Assembly: GCA_016648135.1 (NCBI GenBank)
Contig: JADDOH010000463.1
Span: 124,001 to 188,000, forward strand
DNA length: 64,000 nt
Reading direction: 5' to 3'
Source of the DNA: Agrypnia vestita
Lineage: Eukaryota > Arthropoda > Insecta > Trichoptera > Phryganeidae
In this document: in pieces, positions 32,230-42,733 of the stretch
Numbering within the stretch: the stretch's first letter is position 1
Layout of the letters: each line of letters begins with the position of its first letter
The notes under the pieces: model-generated
Database searches by the model: none
What the model was told of the DNA's origin: nothing
Seen by the model: the letters and a program-made list of their open reading frames with translations, nothing else
Program-made: the position numbers and the translations under genes

Positions 32230-34030
32230 TTAAAACTAATAAACAAGAACAATCGTAGTACGGGCAAGAACTTTTTAATTACGGCACCATTAATAATATT
32301 CTATTTCATTATCCGTGGCTGTCGCTCCCTGAATGCATCACATCAAGCATGTTTTTTATTTGCGGCTCATAAGTTAGTTTGTGTCAGATTGAGGGCTGCA
32401 CGTTATCATCACTATCAATTAGTATTTAAAATAATTTAACCCATTAAAACAAAGTTTTCATTATAAATTCTATATACGCAAGGAAAAGACCTGTATGCAC
32501 AATTTTCATTTGATGTATTTCAAACTCATCTCTCCATAGGATGGATGCTTCTAGGAACGACTAATTTTCACCTGTACTGCTTTATCATAATGACGTGTTA
32601 TTTTATTTTATTCAGGAATCTAGCATTTCAAGCGCCGTTATTAGCATCTTGGAGAAAAAAATGAATATCGTTTGAAAATAATTCCAGATTTGGCGTAAAA
32701 TAAATCTGTTCTCGCTTGTAACTTTGCGAAAAAAAATATAGAAAAAAAAGTAAAAACGCCAAAAGATTGAAAGGTAAAAACTCTACAAATCGTGATTTTT
32801 AGATAGAGAATAGAACCACCCCTCGCGGAGCAGCGGCTGAAACTGTGAAAACCGAATGAAAGCGAATTTAATTCTGAAGTGCATCACTTCGGAACGTTTA
32901 TTACACACTCGATAGCGACGACACTCGTGCTCTATCGATTGCGATATTTACATGTAAAATCGGCTAACGCGTCGCAGAGCAACACACAAAAATATAAAAA
33001 ACGGCAAAAAAAACTCTAAAACGAACCTCATTCTGTGGACACGCAATTCGGAAAAAATAATTCCTGTCGACCTGGCGAGCGGTATGTGAAGGAAGTTGTC
33101 GCACCTCGCTACGATTTTTTTAAACCGAATAAAAAAAGGATTTTGGGTGGATATAAAAAAACCGGAGGGGGGTAAAAAAAATGAAAATGGGCAAATGATG
33201 GCCCCTCTAACTATTATTCGAACGAGATACTTGATTTTTGAATTTCATTCAAACTATGCAAATAGTCGCAGAAACATCGCGCTCGGTAAAAAACAGAGTT
33301 TTTATTTTTGTCACACCGAGAGAAAGAGACGGATGTGAAATTCCAACATACAAAGGAAAGATCTCCGGATTTTGCACCATTCATATTTTCGATTTTTTTC
33401 CTAAACATCATGTTTAATTGCAATTGAAAATGAGTCTAAAAATGAAAATAAAATTTCTTTTTTGAGAAGGGCCTAGGGGTAGAGGGGTAGGGGAGGGAGT
33501 CCCGAAAAATAAAATAAAAATCAGGTCCCATAGAGGGTTTTTTCGGAAAAGTTTTCATTTTCAGGTTCGGACGAAAACTCACAAAGTTATAAGGTTGCAA
33601 AGTAGTTTTTCGCATTAAAATGAAAAAAGCTGAAAACTGACTCAATTTTGAGGAAGAGGGACGTCCCGCGACGAATGTAATTCCCAAAGATGTCGGCGGG
33701 CTGCGTCCGTTTTCGTCTCGGTCGACCAGTTTTTTTCGCGAAAAATGAAAACAACCACAATAACCGTGCATACGGACAAAGTTGTAAAAATGCGTTGTCA
33801 TCGATGTCAAGTCGACGTGCAAAATTTCAGTTCGATTGGATGACGAGAAGTGTGTTAATTTTCACTTTCAAGACATTTCCACACACACGTACGTACGGCG
33901 GCGAAACTAATATAAAGAATTTAAAAATCAAAATAGGAGAAAACATACCTTATTTCTTAAATAAAAGATCATTTTTGAAATATCCTTTTGAAATGTCCTA
34001 CAGTATCGTAAAGTCGTATGTCCTATGAAT
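32230..34030. other. Unclassified
   Basis: The 32680-33900 part has an unusual texture: many A-runs next to CpG-bearing words and stop-poor frames on both strands (33096-33338 and 33690-34028 plus; 33436-33822 minus). The block at 33790-33860 resembles 19515-19560. No domain recognised. Possibly one decayed element of unknown class. Confidence 0.3.
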
Positions 34031-34039
34031 AGTGATAAT

Positions 34040-34520
34040 TGGCCGTATTCTGAACTAAGCAATATTGACAGTTATTGTATAACAATGTAATGCCGCCAAT
34101 TTTGGCGTTTTAATTTTGACAGATTTGAAATTAATGAATTCAATCAATTAGAAAGCCCTAAAATGTAAACAAAATGACAGGACGTGTCAAATTACTAAGT
34201 GTCGCCATTTCTATATACGATGTATGCACTTGGCCTAATTGACTAATAAAAAGTCACTGTTTTTTGTGTGGTATTTTTGTTTTGTTTTTGCTTAGTTTTA
34301 ATGTTTAAAATGACTTCAATATGATCAAGCAGTGTAAGATATTACACAGAGAAGATAATTGAGAAATTACTGAATGAAGAAGACTGCCAAAATGACAGTG
34401 AAGAGGAATATGAAGCAGTGCGATTAAAGACTACTTCGAGATAGAAGAGGACTACGAAACGGACGAAGAACCACCATTAGAAAACATAATAGCCGCCCGC
34501 AGGGTCTAGCAGTAACTTCC
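34040..34520 (+). mobile_element. CCGTATTCTGAA repeat with acidic coding remnant
   Basis: The left part matches 48535-48680: CCGTATTCTGAAYTAAGCAAT, in part, and TTTGAAATTAATGAATTCAATC. Downstream the plus strand reads KLLNEEDCQNDSEEEYEAV and, in another frame, EEDYETDEEPPLENIIAARR. An acidic, low-complexity N-terminal region like this is usual in piggyBac-type transposases, but no catalytic domain follows, so that assignment is a guess. Confidence 0.35.
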
Positions 34521-35075
34521 TGGTAGTCACAACTATAAATTACTCAAAAAGTGATCATAAAAATAATTCTGAAGAAAGAGTAACAAAATATATAATAACA
34601 AATATTGAAAAAAAAAATGCAAACTTTGATGTTGATTGTTGTCTCCCCGTAAATGTCGACATTTCACCCGAAGTGCCAAGAATATTTTCTATTCAAAATA
34701 GCATGAACAAGACTCCGTCGAATTTTTTGCTACCTACACTATGTATAGAAGTTATAAAATATTTTTCTCTAGTTTCAATGCGTTTTAATCATTATATGTA
34801 AAAAAAAAAAAAAAACAAGTAAACCGGTTTGATACCTTAAAAAGTACATTCTACATTTACACTGGAATTTACTTCCAATTATCGACCGATGGCCAAATCC
34901 CGATTTTCCATATTATCCAATACCAATTGAACGTAGTTATGCAGAAAAGCACCAGGCCAATTTTGGTAAAAATTAGATATTGATGTCATCGGACAGAGTA
35001 AGGTCAATTATATGTTCTACTAAAACCAGCCAAGACCTTTCATACAAAAATTCACAGTAATCGCCTTCCGAAATA
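34521..35075. other. No recognisable feature
   Basis: A poly-A run lies at 34800-34815. Short frames on either side show no motif I can name. Confidence 0.3.
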
Positions 35076-35078
35076 TTA

Positions 35079-36357
35079 GGTCCTTACATATGAAATTGAC
35101 GTTTAGTATGGGAGGAACATAAAGCCGATTTTTTTTAATTATAATATATTTATTTAATCAAAGTATGTACCATTGCTATCTATGCACTTTTGCCATCTCA
35201 TAGGTAGTTCATCGATCCCTTTACTAAAAACCATTCGGACGGGAATCAATAAAATCTTTGAAGGCGGTTTGGACTGCCCCATCGGAGTTGAATTTTTTCC
35301 TTTGCAAGAAGTTATCCAAATTTCGAAAAAAAAATGGTAATCTGTTGGGGCAAGGTCCGGAGAGTACGGTGGATGTCTTAGACATTCCAATTGAAGCTCC
35401 TCTAATTTGGTAGCCGTCTGTTGTGCAGTGTGTGGTCTAGCGTTATCATGAAGCAGCAGTGGCCTAGAACGATTAACCAGCCTCGGTTGTTTAGCAGCTA
35501 GCTTTTCCATCATGGTTTGCAATTGCTGACAATAGACATCTGCCGTAATCGTCTGGCCAGATTTAAGAAAGCTGTAGTGAACGACACCAGCACTAGTCCA
35601 CCAAACGCTCACAAGTAACTTTTTTGGAGTCAATTTTCGCTTGGGGCATGGTTTGGCTGGTTCGGCAGGGTTCAGCCATTGCGATGAGCGCTTCCGATTA
35701 TCGTACAGGATCCACTTTCATCACAGGTAATGATTCGATTTAAAATCCCTTCATTATTGTGCCGGTTGAGTAATGCAACGCAGCAGTCAACGCGCGTTTG
35801 TTGATTTGCTTCACTCAATTCGTGAGGTACCCACCTTTTAAGCTTTTTCACCTTACCAATTTGCTTCAAGTGAATTAAAACAGTTTTATCACTAACACCG
35901 CAGCCTGCAGCTAACTCGGATGTGGTTTGCGATGGATCCGCTTCCACAATAGCCTTCAATTCTTCATTATCAACTTTGGTCTCCGGCCGTCCACGGGGCT
36001 TGTTCTGCAGGTCGAAATTTCCAGAACGAAAACGTTGGAACCAAAAACGCACTGTGTTTTCTTTTGCGGCACCTTCGCCATACACATCATTAATCCTTCG
36101 AGCCGTTTCTGCAGCACTGGTGCCACGGTGGAACTCGTACTCGTAAATAACGCGATATTTCAAGTTTTTCATTTTGTAAACTGAGTGACGCAAAGAAAAA
36201 AACAATTGAGGAAAAAACAAATGAATTATAATTTTCAAAACACAAATACATGAATAAATAGCTGTATAAATTTGGATTTGGAATTCCTAACCAAAGAGAA
36301 GATATTTGAGATCAAATTTGCCAGTACGGTATAACGCCAATTTCATATGTAAGGACC
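35079..36357 (-). mobile_element. Near-complete mariner element
   Basis: 1279 bp, the usual size for mariner. The terminal inverted repeats begin GGTCCTTACATATGAAATTG at both ends. TA precedes the 35079 end; the other end has TG where TA is expected, so one duplication copy is mutated. It encodes the transposase on the minus strand (next entry). TIRs are closely similar to those of the element at 40191-41911, so the two belong to one lineage. Confidence 0.9.
35154..36172 (-). pseudogene. Mariner transposase, frameshifted
   Basis: Start MKNLKYRVIYEYEFHRG; the N-terminal paired helix-turn-helix region runs to about residue 110 and includes VRFWFQRFRSGNFDLQ, the WFxRFrsGdf motif of the family, then a GRPETK linker. 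The first catalytic Asp is in ITCDE (about residue 155). One base is missing right after it, so the WILYDN part lies in another frame. After the shift: KLLVSVWWTSAGVVHY, second Asp in LLLHDNARPH, third Asp in YSPDLAPTDYHFF, spacing consistent with mariner D,D34D. A second frameshift follows in an A-run near 35330, just after DYHFF. Total about 340 codons, normal for the family. All three catalytic residues survive, so inactivation is recent. Confidence 0.92.
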
Positions 36358-36359
36358 TG

Positions 36360-36580
36360 ATATTTATTGATCGCTAAAACATTTTAAAATCTGCAGAAAG
36401 CGCCCAGGGCACTTAAAACACTATTCCTCAAAACATACTCACCAAAAAACAGCTAGAAAACAGTTATTTAGTTATATATTTAAATTATTATATAGTTTGT
36501 AAAATACATATGCACATGCTGATAATAAAAATCCCATTCAAATATAAATTTAACTACTAGACATTGATAATAGGTAAGTA
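36360..36580. other. No recognisable feature
   Basis: AT-rich spacer between the mariner and the tandem repeat. Confidence 0.3.
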
Positions 36581-36582
36581 AC

Positions 36583-37030
36583 TCTGGCCGTTTTCTGCAA
36601 AATGCAAATTTGACATAATAATATCAAAGTTGGAAAAAACATTTCTAAAAATCTACACTTAAATCCACTTTATAGTTATTAGAAAATGGCATGTATAAAT
36701 TATTTATAATTTTTTCAATTAAAGTATATTCTAGGTTTTGTGTAGATTTGACTATTCCATTCTTGGACAAAAGTGGTTTTATCTCAGTTTGAGTTTTTGG
36801 CTCTGGCTGTTTTCTGCAGAAGGCATAATTCACATAATAAGATCAGACAGTCGAAAAAACACCAATATTTCTAAAAATCTACACTCAAATCCACTTTACA
36901 GTTATTAGAAATTGGCATTTATATTTTACTTATAATTTTTTGAAGTAAAAAAGTAGGTTTTGCGTTGATTTGATTTTTCCATTTCTACGCGCTATTGTCT
37001 CAGTTTTTTGTGGCTGGCCGCTTTCTGCGC
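36583..37030. repeat. Tandem repeat, unit 210-219 bp, two units plus start of a third
   Basis: TCTGGCYGTTTTCTGCA occurs at 36583, 36802 and (as GCTGGCCGCTTTCTGC) at 37012. Within units, ATTTCTAAAAATCTACAC and AATCCACTTTAYAGTTATTA recur at the same offset. Divergence between units is moderate, so this is an old satellite-like array. Confidence 0.75.
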
Positions 37031-37250
37031 AACTACGTTCAATTTTACTCTTCAAAAAGTTGTGTAACGCTAGAATCGCGAGTGCGCGCACTTTTAACTA
37101 GAGTGTAGGTACCCACTGGAGCGCGCACGTGACCGATGACACGTTTCCCCACTGACCGGCCGCCGCTACTGGCATATCTGGCGACCACACAATAAGGTGA
37201 AGGTGATAGCGGCGGTGGGCGCCGCACAGAACATCGCCAGAAAAATCGTA
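37031..37250. other. No recognisable feature
   Basis: Mixed GC sequence containing GCGCGCAC and GGCCGCCGC words. No gene seen. Confidence 0.25.
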
Positions 37251-37253
37251 TTA

Positions 37254-38018
37254 GGCCGGTCGCACTTTGGATACGAATTATTGCGTACGTATTCGCACGA
37301 CTATTTTCGTACGTACGGAGCGCGCGCATTGATTGCGTCTCGCGTTGGTCACGATCAGTTGCTTTTCGCATTTCTCCAATGACGTTTGTGCCAAATAAAT
37401 AATTTGTATCTTCTGGAAAACTCTATTCTTACTAGTAGGCTGCTACGGCGTCGTCGGCATCGTAGAACCAAATGTGTGAACGAAATATAATATACTAGAC
37501 TAGAAGAAAGGATGACTTTGGTCATATTATGGCAGACTTAAATAATGACAAATTTCATGACTATCTAATAGATTCACAAATGCTGGGGAGAATCGAAATG
37601 CAACGAGAGCTAACAACATCGGAGAAATATTTAAAAGTTTTTAATTCGAAGTACATAATTATACCTCACCTTCATTAAACCAAATTATTTAACTTACAGG
37701 TATTTTTAGTTCTTTAGAGATTCTCCGCCATGATCTGCGCTGATGGTCACGCAGTTGAATCGCTTTGGTCCCACAAAAATTTGTGGTTATGTATCAAATT
37801 GATAAAATTTTCAATATCCATCGTACGAAATCGCAAAAATTTCCGAACAAATCCGGATCGTGTCGGACGTCACATCTATACGTGCGTACATGCACTACTA
37901 AATCGTGTACAGTGTGCGATGTTCAATACTACTTGGAAGGTCAGGAATGTACTTGCGTATTCGTACGTATACGTACTACTCAATTCCGTACGAAAACGCA
38001 TCTAGTGTGCGACCGGCG
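37254..38018. mobile_element. PIF/Harbinger-type MITE, 765 bp
   Basis: Left end GGCCGGTCGCACTTTGGATACG, in part, and right end, reversed, CGCCGGTCGCACACTAGATGCG, in part, are inverted. TTA lies directly outside both ends (37251-37253 and 38019-38021), the 3-bp duplication typical of PIF/Harbinger. Near both ends are repeats of CGTACGTA-type words (TTCGTACGTACGG, TTCGTACGTATACG). No transposase inside. A solo end of the family lies at 1093-1125. Confidence 0.75.
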
Positions 38019-38335
38019 TTACACAAGCTGAGCAGGGAGGCAACATTTTTAAACACTGCCGGTTCACAAACAAACAAAAAAATATTTCACAACTAAAATG
38101 GAGGTTTTCCCAGAATGTAAAATGGCGTTCTTTTAGAAATAAAGTCACTTTTAATATTTCTTCGGAGTTTTTCAGTATCCGAGTTAGGTTCGGCTCACAT
38201 TATTTCAGAAAATCGGGATTCTTTATACTGTATTACGCATATAATTATATATTAGATTAGATTAGAAAAGTAGAACCAATTTTTTTTGGATAATTGTTTT
38301 AGAAATGGTATGCACAAGGGTTAGTTTAGATACAT

Positions 38336-38834
38336 ACAAGGTGTCTTATAGCAGTATCAAAAACTTTACAGGTGGATTGCTACCTTGTTAATGAGCCGAA
38401 AATGTTCAAGCAACCACGACAATATCGATGGTTACAGAGATATGCAATATCAAAGTTTGCATTTTTTTTCAATATTTCTGACTTACTTTTTGCAAAAAGT
38501 TGAATTATCATTACAGTTACTTATATCGATTATGAAAAATCATTCGCTTACTTAAATACAAGTCGAATAAAATGATAAAAAGTTTGCAAAAATTGAAAAT
38601 AGATTTTTTAAAAAAGGTTTTTATCATTTTATTTGAGTTGTATTAAAGCGAACGATTCATTCGTAATCGATATAAATTACTGTAATGATTACTGTATTGG
38701 AAAAAAACGAAAAATATCAAAATATTGCATATCACCATAACTGTTGATATTAGGTCATGTTTGCTTGAACATTTTCGACTCATTATCAAGGCAGGAATCC
38801 ACCTGTAAACTTTTTGCTACTATTATGAGACCCT
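38336..38834. mobile_element. Long foldback element, copy 5
   Basis: Termini CAAGGTGTCTTATAGCAGTA and, reversed, CAGGGTCTCATAATAGTAG match each other and continue through AAAAACTTTACAGGTGGATT and the family arm. Near-complete hairpin with about 240-bp arms. Terminus subtype resembles that at 50034-50433. Confidence 0.75.
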
Positions 38835-38926
38835 GATAATAATAATAGGTGACTCTTATTGTATTTATAATAACGTAAACGCATGTAGGACCATATATAC
38901 TTATTAACCGTAGATTAAATATATTA

Positions 38927-38929
<3 letters not shown>

Positions 38930-38964
<35 letters not shown>

Positions 38965-38998
38965 ATATATGATATATATATATAGATATATATTTATA
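38930..38998. repeat. (AT)n microsatellite
   Basis: About 60 bases of mostly alternating AT with a few interruptions. The sequence around it, 38840-39150, is AT-rich and otherwise empty. Confidence 0.8.
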
Positions 38999-39156
38999 GG
39001 TGTATAATAATAACGTTGTATCGGTCGATAACTTCAAAGATTAATCTGGAGGTAAACAAATAAGCTTAATTGAAATACATTTTGCAGTACAATTATGTAA
39101 ATAAGCTGAATTACAATTTGAACTTTACTACTACAATTTAACTACATACTGTGGTA

Positions 39157-39397
39157 TCAGGCGCGTGCGACGGGAACATTGAAGCACGACTTTCGCGTAA
39201 ACATATATTTTGGAAAAAAAAAACGATGAAATAAAATATTTATGTTACCGAATATTTTGATTTATTGAAATCTGAATATTTTTATGATTGTGATATGATA
39301 TGAATATTACGATATATCTTTTAAATCGATTTTTTATCACAATATACGCTTTCGTCAATGTCACGCTTCAATGTTCTCAATGCAACCCTCTGCGCGG
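39157..39397. mobile_element. Short foldback MITE (CAGTGGGAACAT family), copy 3
   Basis: Left CAGGCGCGTGCGACGGGAACAT, in part, and right GCAACCCTCTGCGCGGTAC reversed. Arms carry TTGAAGCACGACTTTCGCGT and its complement. More diverged than the other two copies. Confidence 0.7.
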
Positions 39398-40187
39398 TAC
39401 ATATTAAAAACAGTTTATATTTTGGTCGGTGTCGTTTTATTTAAGGACTTTTTCAAAGACAAATTCTATAAAAAATATCGCAATAAATTATATTTCTTAC
39501 GATTTTTTTATTTCACTTAGCGCTAAACAAAAGAGGGTAAAAACAGTAATATTTGAAAAATATTTATATTGTGCACAAAATTTTCAAAGCAAGAAAACAC
39601 TTTGTGGCTTGACATTATATTGAATTTAAAATAAAATAAAATATTTAGTTTTGAACCACTAAAATTAATTTATAAAAGTTTTATTTTAAAGCGAAAATAT
39701 CTTGAAAATTTCTCGTAGCATTCTCTCTGCTTAACTTTTTCATAGTCTTAAGCATGCTAATTTTTTTCTGAATTTGAACTAGGTACGTTCATCGACAATA
39801 ACTTCGTTTTCGTCGATATTCATTTCATTACCACGAATTTTGAAAACAATTCAAATTCCTAACTAAAAGTAGTACTCGATTGAGGATTCACGATAAAAAT
39901 TTATCAATAATAATGTCTTCAAAAATTCACAAAATTCCGACATGCAGTCAAATTGACAGCGACGTAATTTTTGAATTATTTTGTTATGACGCACATCCGC
40001 CCTCTCCATGGTCGCGAAGCGCGTCTATGACTCATGGAGATAACTACAAATAGTAAAGTGGGGGGTAGCCAAAAATTTTAACTATAGCGAATATATAAAC
40101 ATTGTGTTCTTCAGGACAAATTGACCGAACCTCAGTGGTTAAGGGTTGAAGGTTAAGTTAAGGCTGAATAGTTCATACAAAATCATT
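39398..40187. other. No recognisable gene
   Basis: AT-rich. The frame at 39429-39623 has no motif. No repeat shared with other parts of the window was seen. Confidence 0.3.
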
Positions 40188-40420
40188 ACAAGATCCTTAC
40201 CAGAAAATTGCCGTTTTATATAGAAAACTTCAAATATTTTTTAATGAAAATGATATATTATTAAATTATTTGCGGTTTTTGTGTTTAATTTGTAGAACTC
40301 CATATTTATTTTTAGCGAAATTTAAAATAAATTAAATTTTAATAATTATTATTAATGAAATTTAAAATGAATTAAATTTTAATAAATATTATTATTAAGT
40401 TCTGCGGGTTAAATATTTTT

Positions 40421-40467
40421 AAGTGTTACAGCTGTTTCGGCTTGCAAGGCCATTATCAAACAGTGGA
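40421..40467 (-). ncRNA. Hammerhead-like motif, degenerate, inside the mariner
   Basis: Minus strand: TTGATAATGG (compare CTGATGATGG), stem II GGC-CTTGCAA-GCC, then GAAACAGCTGTAA. The 3' core GAAA and a palindromic stem III (ACAGCTGT) are intact; the first core string has two changes. Stem I pairs over 3 bp only. Resembles the Penelope-like hammerheads at 4.4 and 4.9 kb, and probably arrived with a Penelope-type tail. Confidence 0.4.
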
Positions 40468-40870
40468 TATACCACGTACAAACGACTTATTTATACAATT
40501 TTAAGTTACCCCTTCCTCTTTACAGTAAGTAGATATTTGTGGTGAAGCCCTATATTATTAAATTAATTGAAGTAATGGCCATGGTTGTCAATGTACTTAA
40601 AATTCATTGATGCCTTAGTTATAAGAATCTTGGGTCGGGAATCGATAAAATCTTTAAAAGCGTTTTTCGCCGCCTCATCGTAGTTGTAATTTTTTCCTTT
40701 GCAAAAAGTTATCAAAATTCCGCAAAAATTGGAAATCGGTAGGTGGCAAGTCAGGTGGGTGACGGAGAGTTTCAAATCCAAGCCCCTGTGATCTTAAGAC
40801 GGTCCCCTGAGAAGTGTGTGGACGAGTGTTGTCGTTGAGAAGTAGTGGACCAGAGCAATTGACAAGTCTA

Positions 40871-41429
40871 ATAATAATAATAATAATATTTGGATAATTT
40901 ATATAGCGCCGTTTTCGCGAATACTCGCCTCAAGGGCGCTTTACACAGAAAATTATCTTACAAAACAACTTACTGCTAAAAAGAAAAACTATTTACTATT
41001 ACTTATTCACTAGGTGGCATGCAAGAAACGGAATTAAAGTTTAATACTATAATAGTCGGGAGTGCCTGAAAGAATTACGTGTTTTCGCGGAGTGCACAAT
41101 AGGAGTGGAAAACATTAGCTAGTGTTGTTGTGGTCACATTCTATAGGTTTTTATAGGATTGTCTAAATAAATGCGTCTTAAGTTGTTTTTTGAACTGTGG
41201 TAAGCTGTCTGTTTGTCTCAGTTTATTAGGTAGTTTGTTCCATAACTTTGGTCTAGCCACCGCGAAAGCACGATCACCGAAATTAGTTTTGTGGACGCGA
41301 TTTACTTCAGCTAACCTATTTGTATTGGATGTTGATGCTGAGCGAAATGTTAGTTGTCTATTATTTGCAGAGAATGGAATGCAGAAGTCGGTTATGTATT
41401 GAGGGGCCATGTTGTGAATAGCCTTAAAT
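40871..41429 (-). pseudogene. CR1/L2-like LINE 3' end nested in mariner
   Basis: The minus strand reads TNFGDRAFAVARPKLWNKLP followed by FKKQLKTHLFRQSY, the classic C-terminus (FGxRAFxxxxPxxWNxLPxxLR....FKxxLKTxLF) of CR1/L2-group LINEs. The short 3' UTR ends in an (ATT)n microsatellite tail at 40870-40890, as is usual for that group. AAGTCTA flanks it on both sides (40864-40870 and 41430-41436), a 7-bp target duplication. 5'-truncated; dead on arrival. Confidence 0.8.
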
Positions 41430-41911
41430 AAGTCTAGGTTGTTTGATAGCGAACTTGCCCATCATCATCAGTATAACTCTGCATTAATTGATGTGCTAGA
41501 TATTAAGAAGCTGCAATGAATTATGCCGGCACAGGTCCACCACACACACACACAGTCACAAACAGTTTCTTTGGACTGAATTTGCGATTGGGACTTTGTT
41601 TGGGGCTACCTCGCCCGGGTCCCCAACCATTGCGACGAATATTTCCGATTATCATATTATGTGTCGATTCAACAAATTAAGGGATCGTCAAAGTCACTAT
41701 TTTCCGTCAGTAAGTTCGTACGGTAGTTCTAATTTGACGAAAATTAATCAATGTCGTCTTGTCACTGACGTTATGAAGCTGTATGTTATTTTGAAAAAAA
41801 GACCGCACAGTTTTAATATGACCTTCATTTGAATTTGGAATGCCAAATCGAGTGCAAAATAAATCAAACTAGCCAGTATCAGAAAACGGCAATTTCATAG
41901 GTAAGACCCTA

Positions 41912-42170
41912 AAGGAAAAATATTAATAAGGAAGACAGGATAACATTGAACATGTCGAAATATTAAATTTCGAGGGTATTAAATATTTTTTTGTTAAAGA
42001 TTGGAAAATTCGGTTTAGGATGTAAAGAGCTCAAGAAGAAAATAATACTTAGGACGTAAGACTGTATACAAGTATAAATATTTAAAAAGTCATTTCAACT
42101 ATGAAATGAAATTATAAAAATAATTTAAATTTTCCCACGAACCAAACACATTGTGGTGAGACATAATATC
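41912..42170. other. No recognisable feature
   Basis: Unremarkable AT-rich sequence. Confidence 0.3.
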
Positions 42171-42173
42171 TTC

Positions 42174-42271
42174 AAATAAAATAACTTTTTGTTTAACACC
42201 ACTTAATTGAGTTGAAACTAGGTAGTTGGTTTAAACTCAATAAAGTGGTTAAACAAAAAGTTATTTTATTT
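42174..42271. repeat. 98-base near-perfect hairpin
   Basis: AAATAAAATAACTTTTTGTT pairs with AACAAAAAGTTATTTTATTT, continuing through TAACACCACTTAATTGAGTT to a loop near GGTAG. Arms about 46 bp with very few mismatches. Such low divergence suggests a recent origin or active conversion between the arms. Confidence 0.75.
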
Positions 42272-42729
42272 AAAAAATAATTTAGTACCAAATTATTTTT
42301 TAGATTTTTACCCCTTGTCCGCGTAAAAAATAAGTTTAAAACACTTTAATACATAGGAACCTCTGGAAACGTAATAAATATCCGTGCCTTGCCATGAATC
42401 CTTAAAAATCACAAAATTAAGATAAGCATAAAAACTTACCGATTAATATTATAGTGAGAAATGAGGCAACCAGAAGCAAATATCGATGATTATTACGCTT
42501 GTTAGATAAGGACAGCGTGCAAGATTAAAATCAATTATCGTAATATTAAAAAAAATCTAAGAACGATGGGTATTAAAGATATGAAATATTTATTTGTAAG
42601 ATTAAAAACTGTGTTTAGATAAGGCAATCAAAAACCAAGATAAGGCAAAAAAAAGTTTATTGAAATACGCGGTCCGAATTATTAAAGCATGGATCATAGT
42701 AACCGGTTGATTCGATTACACCCTTTGCC
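42272..42729. other. No recognisable feature
   Basis: AT-rich DNA. Confidence 0.3.
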
Positions 42730-42733
42730 TTAA

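Larger units (their letters stand above)
40191..41911 (-). mobile_element. Second mariner, broken by two insertions
   Basis: Inverted ends AGATCCTTACCAGAAAATTG and, reversed, AGGGTCTTACCTATGAAATTG, in part, are the same terminal family as 35079-36357. The minus strand encodes LLLNDNTRPHT (second catalytic Asp), HPPDLPPTDFQF (third) and AFKDFIDSRP near the C-terminus (stops 40563-40781). The N-terminal half (41450-41880) is degenerate. A LINE is inserted at 40871-41429 and a ribozyme-bearing AT-rich piece lies between the TIR and the stop codon, where the intact mariner has only about 75 bp. Confidence 0.8.

Noticed and set aside
33436..34028. Open frames on both strands at 33.4-34.0 kb as a viral or host gene
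   Set aside because: The translations on the two strands overlap fully and neither contains a known motif.
38930..38998. AT microsatellite as an origin or regulatory site
   Set aside because: Plain dinucleotide repeat; similar runs are common in AT-rich insect DNA and nothing here supports a function.
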